Positions 1 to 9,922 of a DNA stretch of 64,000 nucleotides are shown here, piece after piece. The stretch covers positions 1 to 64,000 of the forward strand of contig JAGAZO010000009.1 of NCBI GenBank assembly GCA_017940005.1. Reading direction: 5' to 3'. The stretch is from Treponema sp. GTDB lineage: Bacteria; Spirochaetota; Spirochaetia; Treponematales; Treponemataceae. A model generated the notes under the pieces. It was not told the DNA's origin. It saw nothing but the letters and a program-made list of their open reading frames with translations, and did no database searches. The position numbers were made by a program, and so were the translations under genes. The number at the start of each line of letters is the position of its first letter. The first letter of the stretch is position 1.

Positions 1-79
1 ACGCAAGCGAAAATGGAGCGAACGGACGCACAGTATGCTATGTTTTTGCAGCATTCAATAACAGCCTCAAGGAGTGAAC

Positions 80-1027
80 ATGAAACGGATTTCGATGGTT
101 GCGGTTGCTATTGCGGCAGCTGCTTTGATTTTGGCGGGATGTAACGGTCTTGGTGGAATAGGTAGTGGCGATACAAGTGGCAGTAAAAAAAATACGCTGA
201 TGACTGTCTCGGGTATGGATGAAAAAAATGGACTCCAAACCGGGCTTGAAGATATAGAGGGAGCAAAGCTCACTGACACAACAAAGAAAGACGCTTTTAA
301 TCGCTTCTGGGAGCAACTTGGTACACTGGAACAAGTCTCTGAAGTTACTACCAAAGTCACTATCTATCTTGATAAAGCAAATAAAGATGGCTACAGCACA
401 TTGGAAAACACTGCTGATGGTTCTCCATCAAAATTGGCTGTAACAGGATTTGTTTTTGACCTTGATTCAACAAATGGGAATGATAAAACAGTTGATTTTA
501 ATCTTCTTGGTATTCGGAAAAAACGCACTGGCACTGATGCATATGAGTTCTATCTCGAACGCTATGTTGATGTTCCTGTAAAAAATCTTACATTTTTAGA
601 GGACGGACTTAACGCTCCCAACGCTAAAAAAACTGGTATATCTTCAAAGGGCGCTTTAGGTGCTTACTATTCTTTAAAAGATAACTGGAAAACAAAGCAT
701 TCTGCTGGCGAAAACTATTCTGACTGGTATAACCTTGAAGCTGATATGTTCACAAAAGATGCTGGTGGCAACATTGTAATTACTATTACACTTACACAGC
801 CTACAGCCGGTACATACACAGTAAAACTTGGTACAAAAGAAGTCGGCACATTCTCTCCATCTAGCATCAGTGGATACACAGGAAGAAAAGAGGCAAACGT
901 TACAAAAGAAGGCTATCTTATGGGTGGCATCGGCTGCTATGCTTCATGCCCGTATGGAACAAAAATTGTTGCTCGCTATGAATCAGATGTTTCTCGCGGC
1001 AAATTTGCTGCTGAAGTAGCAGAGTAA
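80..1027 (+). CDS. Putative exported lipoprotein, unknown function
   Basis: The 315-residue product starts with a charged n-region, a hydrophobic stretch (AIAAAALILAG) and a lipobox Cys about residue 21, so it is probably a lipoprotein. After a Gly/Ser-rich linker the mature part is hydrophilic with no motif I recognise. The frame can be opened at a GTG at 74, but that codon overlaps the AAGGAG ribosome site at 69-74. The ATG at 80 sits five bases beyond it and is the better start. A strong hairpin terminator follows the stop. The gene stands alone, facing a convergent serine recombinase. Export and lipidation are inferred from the N-terminus; function is unknown. Confidence 0.75.
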   Translation: MKRISMVAVAIAAAALILAGCNGLGGIGSGDTSGSKKNTLMTVSGMDEKNGLQTGLEDIEGAKLTDTTKKDAFNRFWEQLGTLEQVSEVTTKVTIYLDKANKDGYSTLENTADGSPSKLAVTGFVFDLDSTNGNDKTVDFNLLGIRKKRTGTDAYEFYLERYVDVPVKNLTFLEDGLNAPNAKKTGISSKGALGAYYSLKDNWKTKHSAGENYSDWYNLEADMFTKDAGGNIVITITLTQPTAGTYTVKLGTKEVGTFSPSSISGYTGRKEANVTKEGYLMGGIGCYASCPYGTKIVARYESDVSRGKFAAEVAE

Positions 1028-1061
1028 TACATACTGTGCTAATTAGCATCTAACTATACTG

Positions 1062-1096
1062 AAAAGCTGCTCAGAAAACTGAGCAGCTTTTTTTTA
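1062..1096. terminator. Bidirectional intrinsic terminator
   Basis: A 13-bp perfect stem (AAAGCTGCTCAG core) with a four-base AAAA loop is followed by eight Ts on the plus strand and preceded by A residues that give a T-run on the minus strand. It separates the convergent lipoprotein and recombinase genes and can serve both. Confidence 0.85.
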
Positions 1097-1693
1097 TAAA
1101 ATTTTCTTTAGCCTCATGAATTTGCGAATCGTTGTGCGCGTCACATGCAATTCCTGTGCAAGAGAGCGTTTGCTTCTCCCTTTCTTACGTTCTCGCCTTA
1201 TATACGCACTCTTTCCCGACAGCTTATATTTACGCGGCTTCTGTCCTTTTCTACGACCAATCTGCTTTCCCTCTTTTTTTGCGCGCTCCAGCCCCTGCTT
1301 TGTGCGCTCCGAAAGCAAAGTACGCTCAACTTCTGCACACAATCCGAACGCAAACGCGAGCACGCGGCTCTGTATATTGTCACCGAGTTCAAATCCCTCT
1401 TTAATTGCAATCACCGTCACGTGTCGTTTGAGCAAATCTTCAAGGACATCAAGAATTATACGCAAACTTCTGCCAAAGCGTGACAGCTCTGTAACGATTA
1501 TCGTGTCGTCATTCGTTGCTACATTTAATAAATTACCGAGCTGTCGCTTCTCAATTTTTTTTGTTCCACTGATTGTCTCCGCTATCCATACGACACTGTG
1601 TAGGCGGTGCGCCTTGCAGTATTGCCGAATTGCCAGCTGTTGATTTTTTACCGTCTGTTTTTCAGTACTCACTCGAATATATCCGTATATCAT
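1094..1693 (-). CDS. Small serine recombinase (resolvase/invertase family)
   Basis: The 199-residue protein has the N-terminal serine-recombinase catalytic domain. It opens with YGYIRVSTEKQ, which carries the nucleophilic Ser near residue 9. The LSRFGRSL and SERTKQGLERAK segments are typical of the family's arginine-rich active site and E helix. The C-terminal 45 residues form a helix-turn-helix of the Hin/Mpi invertase type. A TTG at 1702 would add three residues, but the ATG at 1693 is a more normal start; neither has a clear ribosome site. It is full length for an invertase or resolvase. I could find no pair of inverted repeats flanking a nearby promoter, so its target is unknown. No transposase genes adjoin it. 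Confidence 0.88.
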   Translation of the reverse strand: MIYGYIRVSTEKQTVKNQQLAIRQYCKAHRLHSVVWIAETISGTKKIEKRQLGNLLNVATNDDTIIVTELSRFGRSLRIILDVLEDLLKRHVTVIAIKEGFELGDNIQSRVLAFAFGLCAEVERTLLSERTKQGLERAKKEGKQIGRRKGQKPRKYKLSGKSAYIRRERKKGRSKRSLAQELHVTRTTIRKFMRLKKIL

Positions 1694-1812
1694 AATTGTC
1701 AATTTTACATTATGACGAAAATCGGCAGAAAATATATCGCAGCATATTCCATCACAGTGATTTTTATCTGTTACTTTTTCTAGATTCGATCACGTTCATG
1801 ACTCATCAATGC

Positions 1813-4293
1813 TCACTCTTCGCCGAGCACTTCAAATGTGCGCACGCGTCTGTTGCCGCGTGAATCAGTCACAGTGAGCGTGTGCTTTCCGGGCACAGGG
1901 TGCGCTGTCATTTCGTGAACGCGCTTTGTGCTTCCCACATACTCGCCGTCAATGTCCCAGTACAGCGTCACATCTTTGTCGCGGTTCACTGCTTGCATTA
2001 CCATGCGCCCGCCCGCCCCGTCAATCTCAATTGGAATAACGACGTGCGCTCCCTGCTCTGGAAAAATGATTGTCAATTCTTCGTGCACGGCAGTGCTTCC
2101 TGGCACATACGGCGGGAGCGTTTTGTAGCCGAACACAAAGCGCGTATACCAATACTCAAGAGACGGCGGAAGCACAAATCTGTTTTCAATCTTTGGAAGC
2201 TGTCCCGCGTACTCGCCAACCATATCCTGCACAGATGCGCGATATTTTCCATCTGGCGTGAGCGACACCGCCATGCAATACGGGCACAGTTCGCTTATGG
2301 GAGCAGCGAGCGGGCGCAGCATTTTTTTTGTGTCACTGCAATACATGCCCGCTTTGTAGCCCGAATGGACGCACACTGTTTCGAGCGTCAAATCATCATA
2401 GGGAACGCTTGGCCAATGCGTTACGGGCAGTGTTGAAAAAATGTCAAACATGAGCGGCGCAGATGTGGCAATGCTTTTTAAATCAGGGCGCCCGTGCCCT
2501 TCTGCATTTCCAACCCACACGCCCACCGTGTATTCTTTTGTTGTGCCGATTGCCCACGCGTCGCGGTTGCCGGTGCTCGTTCCTGTTTTCCATGCGATTT
2601 TTTTTGCATGCGCATATGACTGCCATGCCGCCTCATCGTCGGGGCGCACGCCCTCTTCGAGCGCGGCAACTGTCAAATACGCCGCTCCTGTCGATGCGGG
2701 AAAGTGATGCGATGCGCTCCGTGCGCTACCACATGCGGCATTCATGAGCGCGGCATATGCTCGCGTCGCCTCCTCGAGCGTTACTTCGCCGCCGCCAAGT
2801 ATGAGCGGCAATCCGTAGTCATCCGCCTTTCTGTCGAGCGTCGTAAATCCGCATTTTTTCAAGTAGTCGAGAAAAGCTGTAATGCCGTATGTGCGCAGCT
2901 CACGCACGGCGGGAATGTTGAGCGAGCGCGAGAGCGCTTCAGCGGCAGGAACAGCACCGCGATAGACAGGAATGTTATTCTCCGGTTTGTAGCTGCCAAT
3001 GCGCGTAGGCACATCGACAACAAGCTGATTCGGAAGCAGCATGCCCGTGTCAAGCATTGCCGCAAACAAAAATGGTTTTAACAAACTGCCAGAACTTCTG
3101 CGCGAACTGATAATGTCCACATCGCGTGAACTCGCGTTTCTGCCATCGCTTCCCGTGTTGCCGCAGTACGCAAGCACATCGCCTGTCTGCGTGTCTATGA
3201 TGATTGCTGCCGCGTTGTTGATGCCGCTCCGTGAAAATTGCAGCGACCATTTTTCAAGCAATGCAGTTGTGTTTTTTTGCAGCGCGCCATCAAGTGTTGT
3301 GACTATGCGCGTTTCATTTTTGTGCGTGCGTTCGGCATTTGCAGAGCGCGTCTGTTTTGCAAAATTGCGCATTCCTGCAAATGGTCGTGCCGCTTCTGGC
3401 GTTCGCGATGCCATCATGCGCTGCTGCCCGCTCAATTTTTTCATGCGCTCCAAATAATGCGGCGCGTGCTGTGGCACATCATACGGTTTTTCAGGGAGCA
3501 ATTCTTCGAGCGAAAGCAGCAATGTTTCTTTGTCAAAACAGCCGCGCTTGTGCAGCGTGTGCAGCAAGCTGTCGCGCTTTGCACGGAGCACGTCTTTATT
3601 TGCACCAGGATACACAAGCGACGGCGCATTTGGCAAAACTGCGAGCGTCGCTGTTTCTGCCCACGTAAGCGAGTCGGGCGGACGATTGAAGTATCGCCAC
3701 GAAGCTGCTTCAATGCCCACAACGTTTCCTCCGAACGGCGCATGTGCCGCGTACAGCTCAAGCACGCCGCGCTTTGTGTAGCGCAGCTCGTAAAAAAACG
3801 CAAGGACAGCTTCTTTTGCTTTTTGCAGCAATGTGCGCGGCGGATTGTGTTCAAGAATGCGCACTGTCTGCATAGTGATTGTGGAGCCACCCGAAACAAT
3901 GCGACCAGCGCGTACATTCAAAACAAGCGCACGGTAAATGGCAAGAACATCAACGCCGCAGTGAAAATAAAACCGCCTATCTTCAAATGCGATAATCGCC
4001 TTTTCAAATTTTTCCGGCACAGTATGTGGCGCAAATCGCCATTGCCCGTCGCTCGCAACAGATGCGCCAAGCAGCTCACCGTTTTTGTCGTACAGCGCAT
4101 ATGAATACGGTACGCTTGCGTGAGAAATGTGCACGAGCGGCACTGTAATGCACAACGACAATACAAGCGAAACTGCGAGCGACTTTGCAACAGCAGCATT
4201 TTTGGGGAGGAACAAATTTTTCCACGCACAAAAAAATGCCACACGAACACGATGCATATTTTTGTGGAAAATATACCTTATAAAAGTCCACAT
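1813..4293 (-). CDS. pbpC: Penicillin-binding protein 1C (glycosyltransferase-transpeptidase)
   Basis: This is a bifunctional class A peptidoglycan synthase of the PbpC type. After a short cytoplasmic segment and one membrane anchor comes a GT51 glycosyltransferase domain with the catalytic Glu in FEDRRFYFHCGVD and the GGSTITMQ motif. A transpeptidase domain follows, with SLLK (nucleophile near residue 400), SRSLN as the SxN motif and KTGT. The last ~110 residues match the C-terminal domain characteristic of PbpC, with paired Cys. Several starts are possible: GTG 4326, ATG 4293 and ATG 4257. None has a good ribosome site. A TATAAT on this strand at about 4304-4309 lies inside the longest form, so I prefer 4293. 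The length is normal for the family. Confidence 0.93.
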   Translation of the reverse strand: MWTFIRYIFHKNMHRVRVAFFCAWKNLFLPKNAAVAKSLAVSLVLSLCITVPLVHISHASVPYSYALYDKNGELLGASVASDGQWRFAPHTVPEKFEKAIIAFEDRRFYFHCGVDVLAIYRALVLNVRAGRIVSGGSTITMQTVRILEHNPPRTLLQKAKEAVLAFFYELRYTKRGVLELYAAHAPFGGNVVGIEAASWRYFNRPPDSLTWAETATLAVLPNAPSLVYPGANKDVLRAKRDSLLHTLHKRGCFDKETLLLSLEELLPEKPYDVPQHAPHYLERMKKLSGQQRMMASRTPEAARPFAGMRNFAKQTRSANAERTHKNETRIVTTLDGALQKNTTALLEKWSLQFSRSGINNAAAIIIDTQTGDVLAYCGNTGSDGRNASSRDVDIISSRRSSGSLLKPFLFAAMLDTGMLLPNQLVVDVPTRIGSYKPENNIPVYRGAVPAAEALSRSLNIPAVRELRTYGITAFLDYLKKCGFTTLDRKADDYGLPLILGGGEVTLEEATRAYAALMNAACGSARSASHHFPASTGAAYLTVAALEEGVRPDDEAAWQSYAHAKKIAWKTGTSTGNRDAWAIGTTKEYTVGVWVGNAEGHGRPDLKSIATSAPLMFDIFSTLPVTHWPSVPYDDLTLETVCVHSGYKAGMYCSDTKKMLRPLAAPISELCPYCMAVSLTPDGKYRASVQDMVGEYAGQLPKIENRFVLPPSLEYWYTRFVFGYKTLPPYVPGSTAVHEELTIIFPEQGAHVVIPIEIDGAGGRMVMQAVNRDKDVTLYWDIDGEYVGSTKRVHEMTAHPVPGKHTLTVTDSRGNRRVRTFEVLGEE

Positions 4294-4401
4294 GGTAATT
4301 CTAATTATAGCAGATATTTTTTTCACAAATCCACTGGAATTTTCTCTATTTTTATTTATAATTATAACGATATATTAAATTACAAAAAACAAAGGAATCA
4401 T

Positions 4402-5682
4402 ATGAAAAATTTTTTTTCACACTCTGTTGCTATTGCAATAATTTTTATCTTTATCTCGTGTGCTGATATTTTCAACGGAAAGACTACGCACGTCATCTCG
4501 CTGACTATTCCTGCTCTTACAACAAAACATTCTCATGTTGTACGCTCGCCATTTTTAAATACGTATAGCCCGTGGACAATATATGCTTTTGCGTATGGAA
4601 AAACAGTCGATATCAAAAAAGTAGAAACAGTACTCACCTCCGCCGCATCTACTGAAGATATAAGAAAAATGATAACAGACGACGTACTTTGCAAAACCAT
4701 ACTCAATGGAGTAGATGTATCACTCCCGACGACAGTCACCTTAAACAGTATTCCTGTATCTACAGATTATTTTGTAGCTATGTTTATTACGTATGGGGAG
4801 CATGTTGTATTCAGAGGCACAAGCCCCGATAACATCATTAAAGATAGCAAATTTAACAAACCATTGCACACAGTACAAAGCGGCGCAAATGAAATTTCGC
4901 TTGAATTAAAAAAGAACACAATCGCCCCAGTCTATTTCATTTCACAAACAGGATACGAGACGGGCAAAGATGTCAGCGGCATGCCACTGATTATCGATGC
5001 ACAAAAAAGTACGCCCATAAAACCGACAACATACAGCAACGTAGCAAAATATATCGTAAGTCGCGCTATTGACACAGCTGTTATAATCCTTACTGACAAC
5101 ATCACGGTAGAGCCCGATTATGCCAACATAGAACTCGGAAACTTCTCTACATATAGTGCAGTAAACAATCTTTCGTTTGCATCGCTCACGGGCATGCAAT
5201 ATTCGCTAACAGCAAAAACAGTAGGTGTAAACGGAGATGCACGGACACTTTCGCTCACCGATATACAGCTCATTACTAGCACGAGCACATCGGTAACTGT
5301 GCAAGGCAATGGTGCGTTGTTAAAAATTGGCGGTGAAACAGAAATACCCAGCGGCATTGAATTAAAAAATGAAATCTCTATCGGCAGCAGCAACATGCCA
5401 CCATTTGGGCAAATCGTCATAACACAGCCACTCACAAGAAATAATTATAAACTGTCTGTATATTTTGACTGGGGTGGACAAGTTGCCGATGGCAAAATAG
5501 CTTCTAACAATTTCTTGAATGACTATCAAATGCCACTTTTAACAACAAGTATCTCCAGCAGTTGGGCAAATTTTTTTACGGTAGAATGCAACTGGAACAA
5601 TAACAGTCCGACACCCAATCCTCCCATTTCTGTTAAATGGGAACCTGTTGCAAGCGGCTGGAAACTTGTGCCTACAGAATAA
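4402..5682 (+). CDS. Putative lipoprotein, unknown function
   Basis: The 426-residue protein begins with a clear lipoprotein signal (AIAIIFIFISC, Cys about 18). The rest is Ser/Thr/Asn-rich and probably beta-structured, without a domain I can name. A longer open frame runs upstream to 4120 but crosses the pbpC gene on the other strand. The ATG at 4402 follows AAAGGA at a normal distance and gives the signal sequence, so it is taken as the start. It is divergent from pbpC and its nearest plus-strand neighbour is the GDP-mannose pyrophosphorylase gene. Function is unknown. Confidence 0.8.
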   Translation: MKNFFSHSVAIAIIFIFISCADIFNGKTTHVISLTIPALTTKHSHVVRSPFLNTYSPWTIYAFAYGKTVDIKKVETVLTSAASTEDIRKMITDDVLCKTILNGVDVSLPTTVTLNSIPVSTDYFVAMFITYGEHVVFRGTSPDNIIKDSKFNKPLHTVQSGANEISLELKKNTIAPVYFISQTGYETGKDVSGMPLIIDAQKSTPIKPTTYSNVAKYIVSRAIDTAVIILTDNITVEPDYANIELGNFSTYSAVNNLSFASLTGMQYSLTAKTVGVNGDARTLSLTDIQLITSTSTSVTVQGNGALLKIGGETEIPSGIELKNEISIGSSNMPPFGQIVITQPLTRNNYKLSVYFDWGGQVADGKIASNNFLNDYQMPLLTTSISSSWANFFTVECNWNNNSPTPNPPISVKWEPVASGWKLVPTE

Positions 5683-5756
5683 AGCAAAGCTCGTGCCTTT
5701 TATATGGGCAGAAACTGTCTCTTGTATTTCATCTGCAACAGTGATACAGTAGTAGC

Positions 5757-6800
5757 ATGTTACCAGTCATTCTGTCAGGCGGAGCAGGTACGCGGCTTTG
5801 GCCAATCTCAAGGCCTGACAAGCCCAAACAGTTTCTTCCGCTTATCGATGCACAAACGATGATTCAACAAACGATAGCTCGTATAAGCGGGCTTGACTTC
5901 ATGTCCGCGCCGCTTGTCATATGCAATGAGCAACATTTGTCACTTGTGCAATCGCAACTTGCAGGAATTGCTGATATACGCATTATGCTTGAACCGGTCG
6001 GCAGGAACACTGCGCCTGCAATTACAGCGGCGGCACTTTACTGTGAAGCACACGAACAAGATGGACTTATGCTCGTGTTATCTTCTGATCACGTAATCAA
6101 AAATAAAGACGCCTTTCAAAAAGCTGTTGCCGCCGCACGCCTTGCTGCTATGAAGAATAAATACGCACTGTTTGGAATTGTGCCAACCCATGCAGAAACA
6201 GGATACGGTTATATCGAAACAGAAATAATGGCTTCTAGTCATGCATTGACGGTGAAAGCATTCAAAGAAAAACCTGATGCAGCAACAGCAAAAAAATATG
6301 TCTCGCAAAAAAACTATTTTTGGAACAGCGGCATGTTCACAATCCCTGCAAAATTATTTCTAACAGAGATAGCACAATTTGAACCACACATGCATACGCT
6401 CGTAAAAGCTGCATATGAGCATGCGGCTCACTCTAATACTGTCATAAAACTTGATGCAACAAGTTTTGAAAAAATCAAAGGCACATCAATCGATTATGCG
6501 GTTATGGAGCATACAAAAAATGCCGTTGTCATTCCGCTTGATGCAGGATGGAGCGATGTTGGCTCATGGAATTCTGTATGGGAGTTTTCACAAAAGGACA
6601 ACAATGGCAATGCCGCAACAGGCAATGTATTTTTTAAAAACGCACACAATAATTTAGTCCGCACAGAAAACAGCAAACCTATCATGCTGCTTGGCATGCA
6701 AGACTGCATTGTAATTGAATCGAACGATGTGCTGCTCATTGCAGATAAACACGCTGCACAAGAAGTAAAAAGTATTGCAGAATTGTTTACAAAAAAATAA
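5757..6800 (+). CDS. manC: Mannose-1-phosphate guanylyltransferase
   Basis: The enzyme makes GDP-mannose from mannose-1-phosphate and GTP for surface glycans. The N-terminus carries the nucleotidyltransferase signature SGGAGTRLWPISRPDKPKQF, and the family landmarks FKEKPD and NSGMF follow. At 347 residues it is the monofunctional form: the C-terminal phosphomannose isomerase domain found in proteobacterial AlgA/ManC is absent. The start codon has no obvious ribosome site. The gene stands alone ahead of tRNA-Ala. Confidence 0.93.
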   Translation: MLPVILSGGAGTRLWPISRPDKPKQFLPLIDAQTMIQQTIARISGLDFMSAPLVICNEQHLSLVQSQLAGIADIRIMLEPVGRNTAPAITAAALYCEAHEQDGLMLVLSSDHVIKNKDAFQKAVAAARLAAMKNKYALFGIVPTHAETGYGYIETEIMASSHALTVKAFKEKPDAATAKKYVSQKNYFWNSGMFTIPAKLFLTEIAQFEPHMHTLVKAAYEHAAHSNTVIKLDATSFEKIKGTSIDYAVMEHTKNAVVIPLDAGWSDVGSWNSVWEFSQKDNNGNAATGNVFFKNAHNNLVRTENSKPIMLLGMQDCIVIESNDVLLIADKHAAQEVKSIAELFTKK

Positions 6801-6870
6801 TCGCATTGCCAATGCAACTCTCCACACACTTGCAATAAACTGTCAATTTGTAGTATACTGTATACACTAT

Positions 6871-6943
6871 GGGGATATAGCTCAGTTGGTAGAGCGATAG
6901 GTTCGCAATCTATAGGTCACCGGTTCGATCCCGGCTATCTCCA
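6871..6943 (+). tRNA. tRNA-Ala (anticodon CGC)
   Basis: A full cloverleaf can be folded: acceptor GGGGATA/TATCTCC, D-stem GCTC/GAGC, anticodon stem ATAGG/TCTAT with loop TTCGCAA, and a TTCGATC T-loop. The anticodon is CGC and the acceptor has the G3:U70 wobble pair that defines alanine tRNAs, so the identity is firm. The discriminator is A and CCA is not encoded. The 49-65 pair is A-C. Confidence 0.95.
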
Positions 6944-7186
6944 ATCTCACAAACAAATTATTAACTCCTTAAAGCCTGTCAATCTTTTGGCATTGCGGCA
7001 CATAATTTTTGTGCACCGCCATGCTTTTGTTCGTACTCCTCATGCGCGTAACACTAGTTCCCATCACAAATTGCTATATATACTGCAACTGTACTGATTG
7101 CAAACAATGTGCACGTTGCGGTGTACTCGCGGTAATCACTAACGCATATTATTGCACAGATGTTGTTTGCTTGATAGAATGACAGC

Positions 7187-8419
7187 ATGAGCATAAAAAT
7201 GATTGCACCGCATATTTCTGTCATTCATTCAGATATCTGCGAACAACAACGATTTGAAGGATACTGGGCGTTGCCGCATGGCGTTACGCTTAATTCATAT
7301 TTTGTGCATGGAGAAAAAACTGCGCTTATCGATTTGACTGCCGCGTGGAGTGAAGCAATTAATTTATTAAAAACGCAGCTTGCCGAAATTGACGACAGCA
7401 AAAAAATCGACTACCTTATTCTCAATCACCTTGAACCTGACCACACGGGATTTTTGCCGCAATTTGTCAAGCAAAATCCCGACGTGGAGATTATTGCAAC
7501 AGCAAAAGGGTGTGCGTTCGTAAAAGATTTTATTAAGGCGGTTGGCAGCTGTCCCTCGCTAAAGTTGCGCGAAGTGAAAACAGGCGACACGCTTTCGCTC
7601 GGCAACACGGTGCTTTCATTTTATGAAATTCCAAATGTGCATTGGCCTGAAACAATGTGTACATTTGACGCATTGTCAGGAGCACTTTTTACGTGCGATG
7701 CGTTCGGCTGCTACGGAAAAACAGGCGAGCGTATTTTTGACGATGAGTTTTCAGAAAAAGAACACGCATTGTACGAGACGGAAGGGCTTCGTTACTATGC
7801 TACAATAATGGCAAGTTTCAGTTCATTCGTCAGCAAAGCGATTGAAAAATTGCAAACAGAACAGCTCGCCATCAAAACTATTGCACCGAGTCACGGAATC
7901 ATTTGGCGAACGCAGCCTGAAAAAATTATTAATCGCTGGAAAAAATATGCGTCGTACAATACGGGCGGCGCGTGCGAGCGCGAGATTTGCGTCATTTGCG
8001 CATCAATGTACGGCAATACAAAAAAAGGAGCGGAAGCTGTTGTGCGCGGCATCAAGAACGCGGACAGCTCAATCAAAGTTATTTTTATGGAGCTTCCCGA
8101 AACAGATGTTTCAGACGTTCTCGCCGCTGCATATCGCGCTGCGGGCATTGTGATTGCCGCGCCCACATATGAGTACAAACTTTTTCCTGCAATGGCGCAT
8201 GTGCTCGACTTGTTCAACCGCAAACATTATGTCGGGAAAAAAGCGTTGCGCATTGGCAGCTGGGGGTGGGTTGGCGGCGCAAAAAAAGAATATGACGCGC
8301 TTTCAGAACCGCTAAAATGGGAGCAGCTCGAACAGTACGAGTGGCAGGGCATATTGACGCAAGCAGACGAAAAGGCGCTTGAAGCAAAGGGCGCGGAACT
8401 TGCGGCAAAGATTGGCTAG
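7187..8419 (+). CDS. FprA-family flavodiiron protein (A-type flavoprotein)
   Basis: This 410-residue protein has the two-domain architecture of flavodiiron proteins, which reduce oxygen or nitric oxide to protect anaerobes. The N-terminal metallo-beta-lactamase-like domain keeps diiron ligands in NHLEPDH (about residues 81-87), a His in PNVHWPE, an Asp in FTCDAFG and a His in APSHG. The C-terminal flavodoxin domain starts at ICVICASMYGNT, the FMN phosphate loop. There is no rubredoxin or flavin-reductase extension, so a separate electron donor is needed. The ATG at 7187 lacks a clear ribosome site; a second ATG at 7199 is possible. The gene is monocistronic by spacing. Confidence 0.93.
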   Translation: MSIKMIAPHISVIHSDICEQQRFEGYWALPHGVTLNSYFVHGEKTALIDLTAAWSEAINLLKTQLAEIDDSKKIDYLILNHLEPDHTGFLPQFVKQNPDVEIIATAKGCAFVKDFIKAVGSCPSLKLREVKTGDTLSLGNTVLSFYEIPNVHWPETMCTFDALSGALFTCDAFGCYGKTGERIFDDEFSEKEHALYETEGLRYYATIMASFSSFVSKAIEKLQTEQLAIKTIAPSHGIIWRTQPEKIINRWKKYASYNTGGACEREICVICASMYGNTKKGAEAVVRGIKNADSSIKVIFMELPETDVSDVLAAAYRAAGIVIAAPTYEYKLFPAMAHVLDLFNRKHYVGKKALRIGSWGWVGGAKKEYDALSEPLKWEQLEQYEWQGILTQADEKALEAKGAELAAKIG

Positions 8420-8560
8420 GGTTTATTGACGGAAAAAGCCCTGCCATGTACACTACTACATACGCTGAAATATGTGGCGGGACAATTTTTATAAAAGATG
8501 CATTATGTATTGAGAATTACAAAAAAAGTCCGCATGCATTCGGGTTTTATGGGGTAAAAA

Positions 8561-9820
8561 ATGTCACAACGACGAGTTGTTATTACAGGCATGGGCGCAA
8601 TTACGCCGCTCGGAAATGATGTTGCAAAAACGTGGGCAAATGTTCGCGAAGGAAAAAGCGGCGTTGGAAAAATTACGCTTTTTGACGCAACTGGCTATCC
8701 GGTGCAAATTGCTGCCGAAGTAAAAGAGTTTTCTCTTGAACAGTACGGCGTTGACCGTAAACTCGCGCGTAAAATGGCGCGCTTTACAAAATTTTTGACA
8801 GGCGCGTGCATACAAGCAGTTCGTGACGCAGGCTATGACAACGAATCGTTTGGCAAAGACAACTCTGGCATTGTGACGGGAATAGGCATTGGCGGGTTTG
8901 ATGCGCTTGAAGACGGCTTTAAAAAATATTTTGACCCTCGTTTTGGCGTAAACAGGATTCCACCGCTCACAGCTCCGCTTATGCTTGAAAATGAAGCAGC
9001 TGCAAATGTAAGCATGATGTTCGGCATTCACGGACCAGTGTGGACGCTTTCAACGGCGTGCGCGTCTGGTACAGATTCGCTCGGTCTTGCCTTTGACATG
9101 ATTCGAAGCGGGCGCGTTGACGTGTGTCTTGGCAGCGGCACAGAAGCTGCTGTCACTGGGTTTAGCATAGGCTGTTTCCAGCAGCTGCAAGCGCTCGTGT
9201 CCGCGTTTAACGACACGCCTGAAAAAGCGTGCCGCCCGTTTGACAAAAATCGTGCAGGGTTTGTCATGGCGGAAGGCGCGGCGGTGCTCGTGCTCGAAGA
9301 GCTTGAGCACGCAAAAAAACGCGGCGCAAAAATCTACGCGGAACTTGCCGGCTACGGCTCTTCAAGCGATGCATATCACATTACAGCACCTACGCCTGAC
9401 GGAAGCGGCGGCGCGCTGTGCATTGAGCGCGCGCTTGCAGATGCAGGCATTTCTGGAAACGCAGTTCACTACTACAACGCGCACGGCACTTCGACGCAGG
9501 CAAACGATGTGGCAGAAACAAAAATGATAAAGAGCGCGTTTGGCGATCATGCATACAAAATGAAAGTGTCTTCGACAAAAAGCATGACGGGGCATATGAT
9601 TGGAGCTGCCGGCGTAATCGAGGCGCTGTTTTGCGTAAAAGCGATTCAAGAAAATTTTGCGCCGCCTACAATCAATCTTGACGAGCCAGATATTGAAAAC
9701 GGTTGCGACTTGGACTACGTGCCGCATAAAGGTGTGGAAACGCACATCGATGTAGCGGCGAGCGTGTCGCTCGGTTTTGGCGGACACAACGGCTGCGTCA
9801 TCATCAAACGGTACGAGTAG
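8561..9820 (+). CDS. fabF: 3-oxoacyl-ACP synthase II
   Basis: A condensing enzyme of type II fatty-acid synthesis, 419 residues and full length. The Cys-His-His triad is present: Cys in STACASG (about 166), His in NAHGTST (about 307) and His in MTGHMIGAAG (about 344). The N-terminal RRVVITGMGAITPLG is typical of FabF. It is not beside other fab genes and has its own 140-bp leader. It is a general FAS enzyme rather than part of the lipid cluster at 23-34 kb, although it could supply that pathway. Confidence 0.95.
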   Translation: MSQRRVVITGMGAITPLGNDVAKTWANVREGKSGVGKITLFDATGYPVQIAAEVKEFSLEQYGVDRKLARKMARFTKFLTGACIQAVRDAGYDNESFGKDNSGIVTGIGIGGFDALEDGFKKYFDPRFGVNRIPPLTAPLMLENEAAANVSMMFGIHGPVWTLSTACASGTDSLGLAFDMIRSGRVDVCLGSGTEAAVTGFSIGCFQQLQALVSAFNDTPEKACRPFDKNRAGFVMAEGAAVLVLEELEHAKKRGAKIYAELAGYGSSSDAYHITAPTPDGSGGALCIERALADAGISGNAVHYYNAHGTSTQANDVAETKMIKSAFGDHAYKMKVSSTKSMTGHMIGAAGVIEALFCVKAIQENFAPPTINLDEPDIENGCDLDYVPHKGVETHIDVAASVSLGFGGHNGCVIIKRYE

Positions 9821-9922
9821 TAAAGCAGCACCTGTTGGAAATACCCAACACACAATTAATACAGCACGCAAAATAAAAGCTCTTGCACAGACTTTATTTT
9901 TGAGCTATTATGAATCATTGAC

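Noticed and set aside
1..1812. Invertible promoter next to the serine recombinase
   Set aside because: Looking for inverted repeats between 1-80 and 1703-1812 gave nothing beyond short chance matches.
3238..4104. 288-codon plus-strand open frame
   Set aside because: It is antisense to pbpC, whose domains and motifs are unambiguous; the Cys/Arg-rich product is typical of a shadow frame.
4120..4401. Longer N-terminus for the lipoprotein gene at 4402
   Set aside because: It would overlap pbpC on the other strand and bury the lipoprotein signal and ribosome site.
8561..9820. FabF as the missing ketosynthase of the lipid cluster
   Set aside because: It is over 13 kb away on the other strand with standard FabF motifs and no cluster partner; ordinary fatty-acid synthesis is the simpler role.
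9830..9852. Terminator after fabF
   Set aside because: The TGTTGG/CCAACA dyad is only 6 bp and has no T-run.
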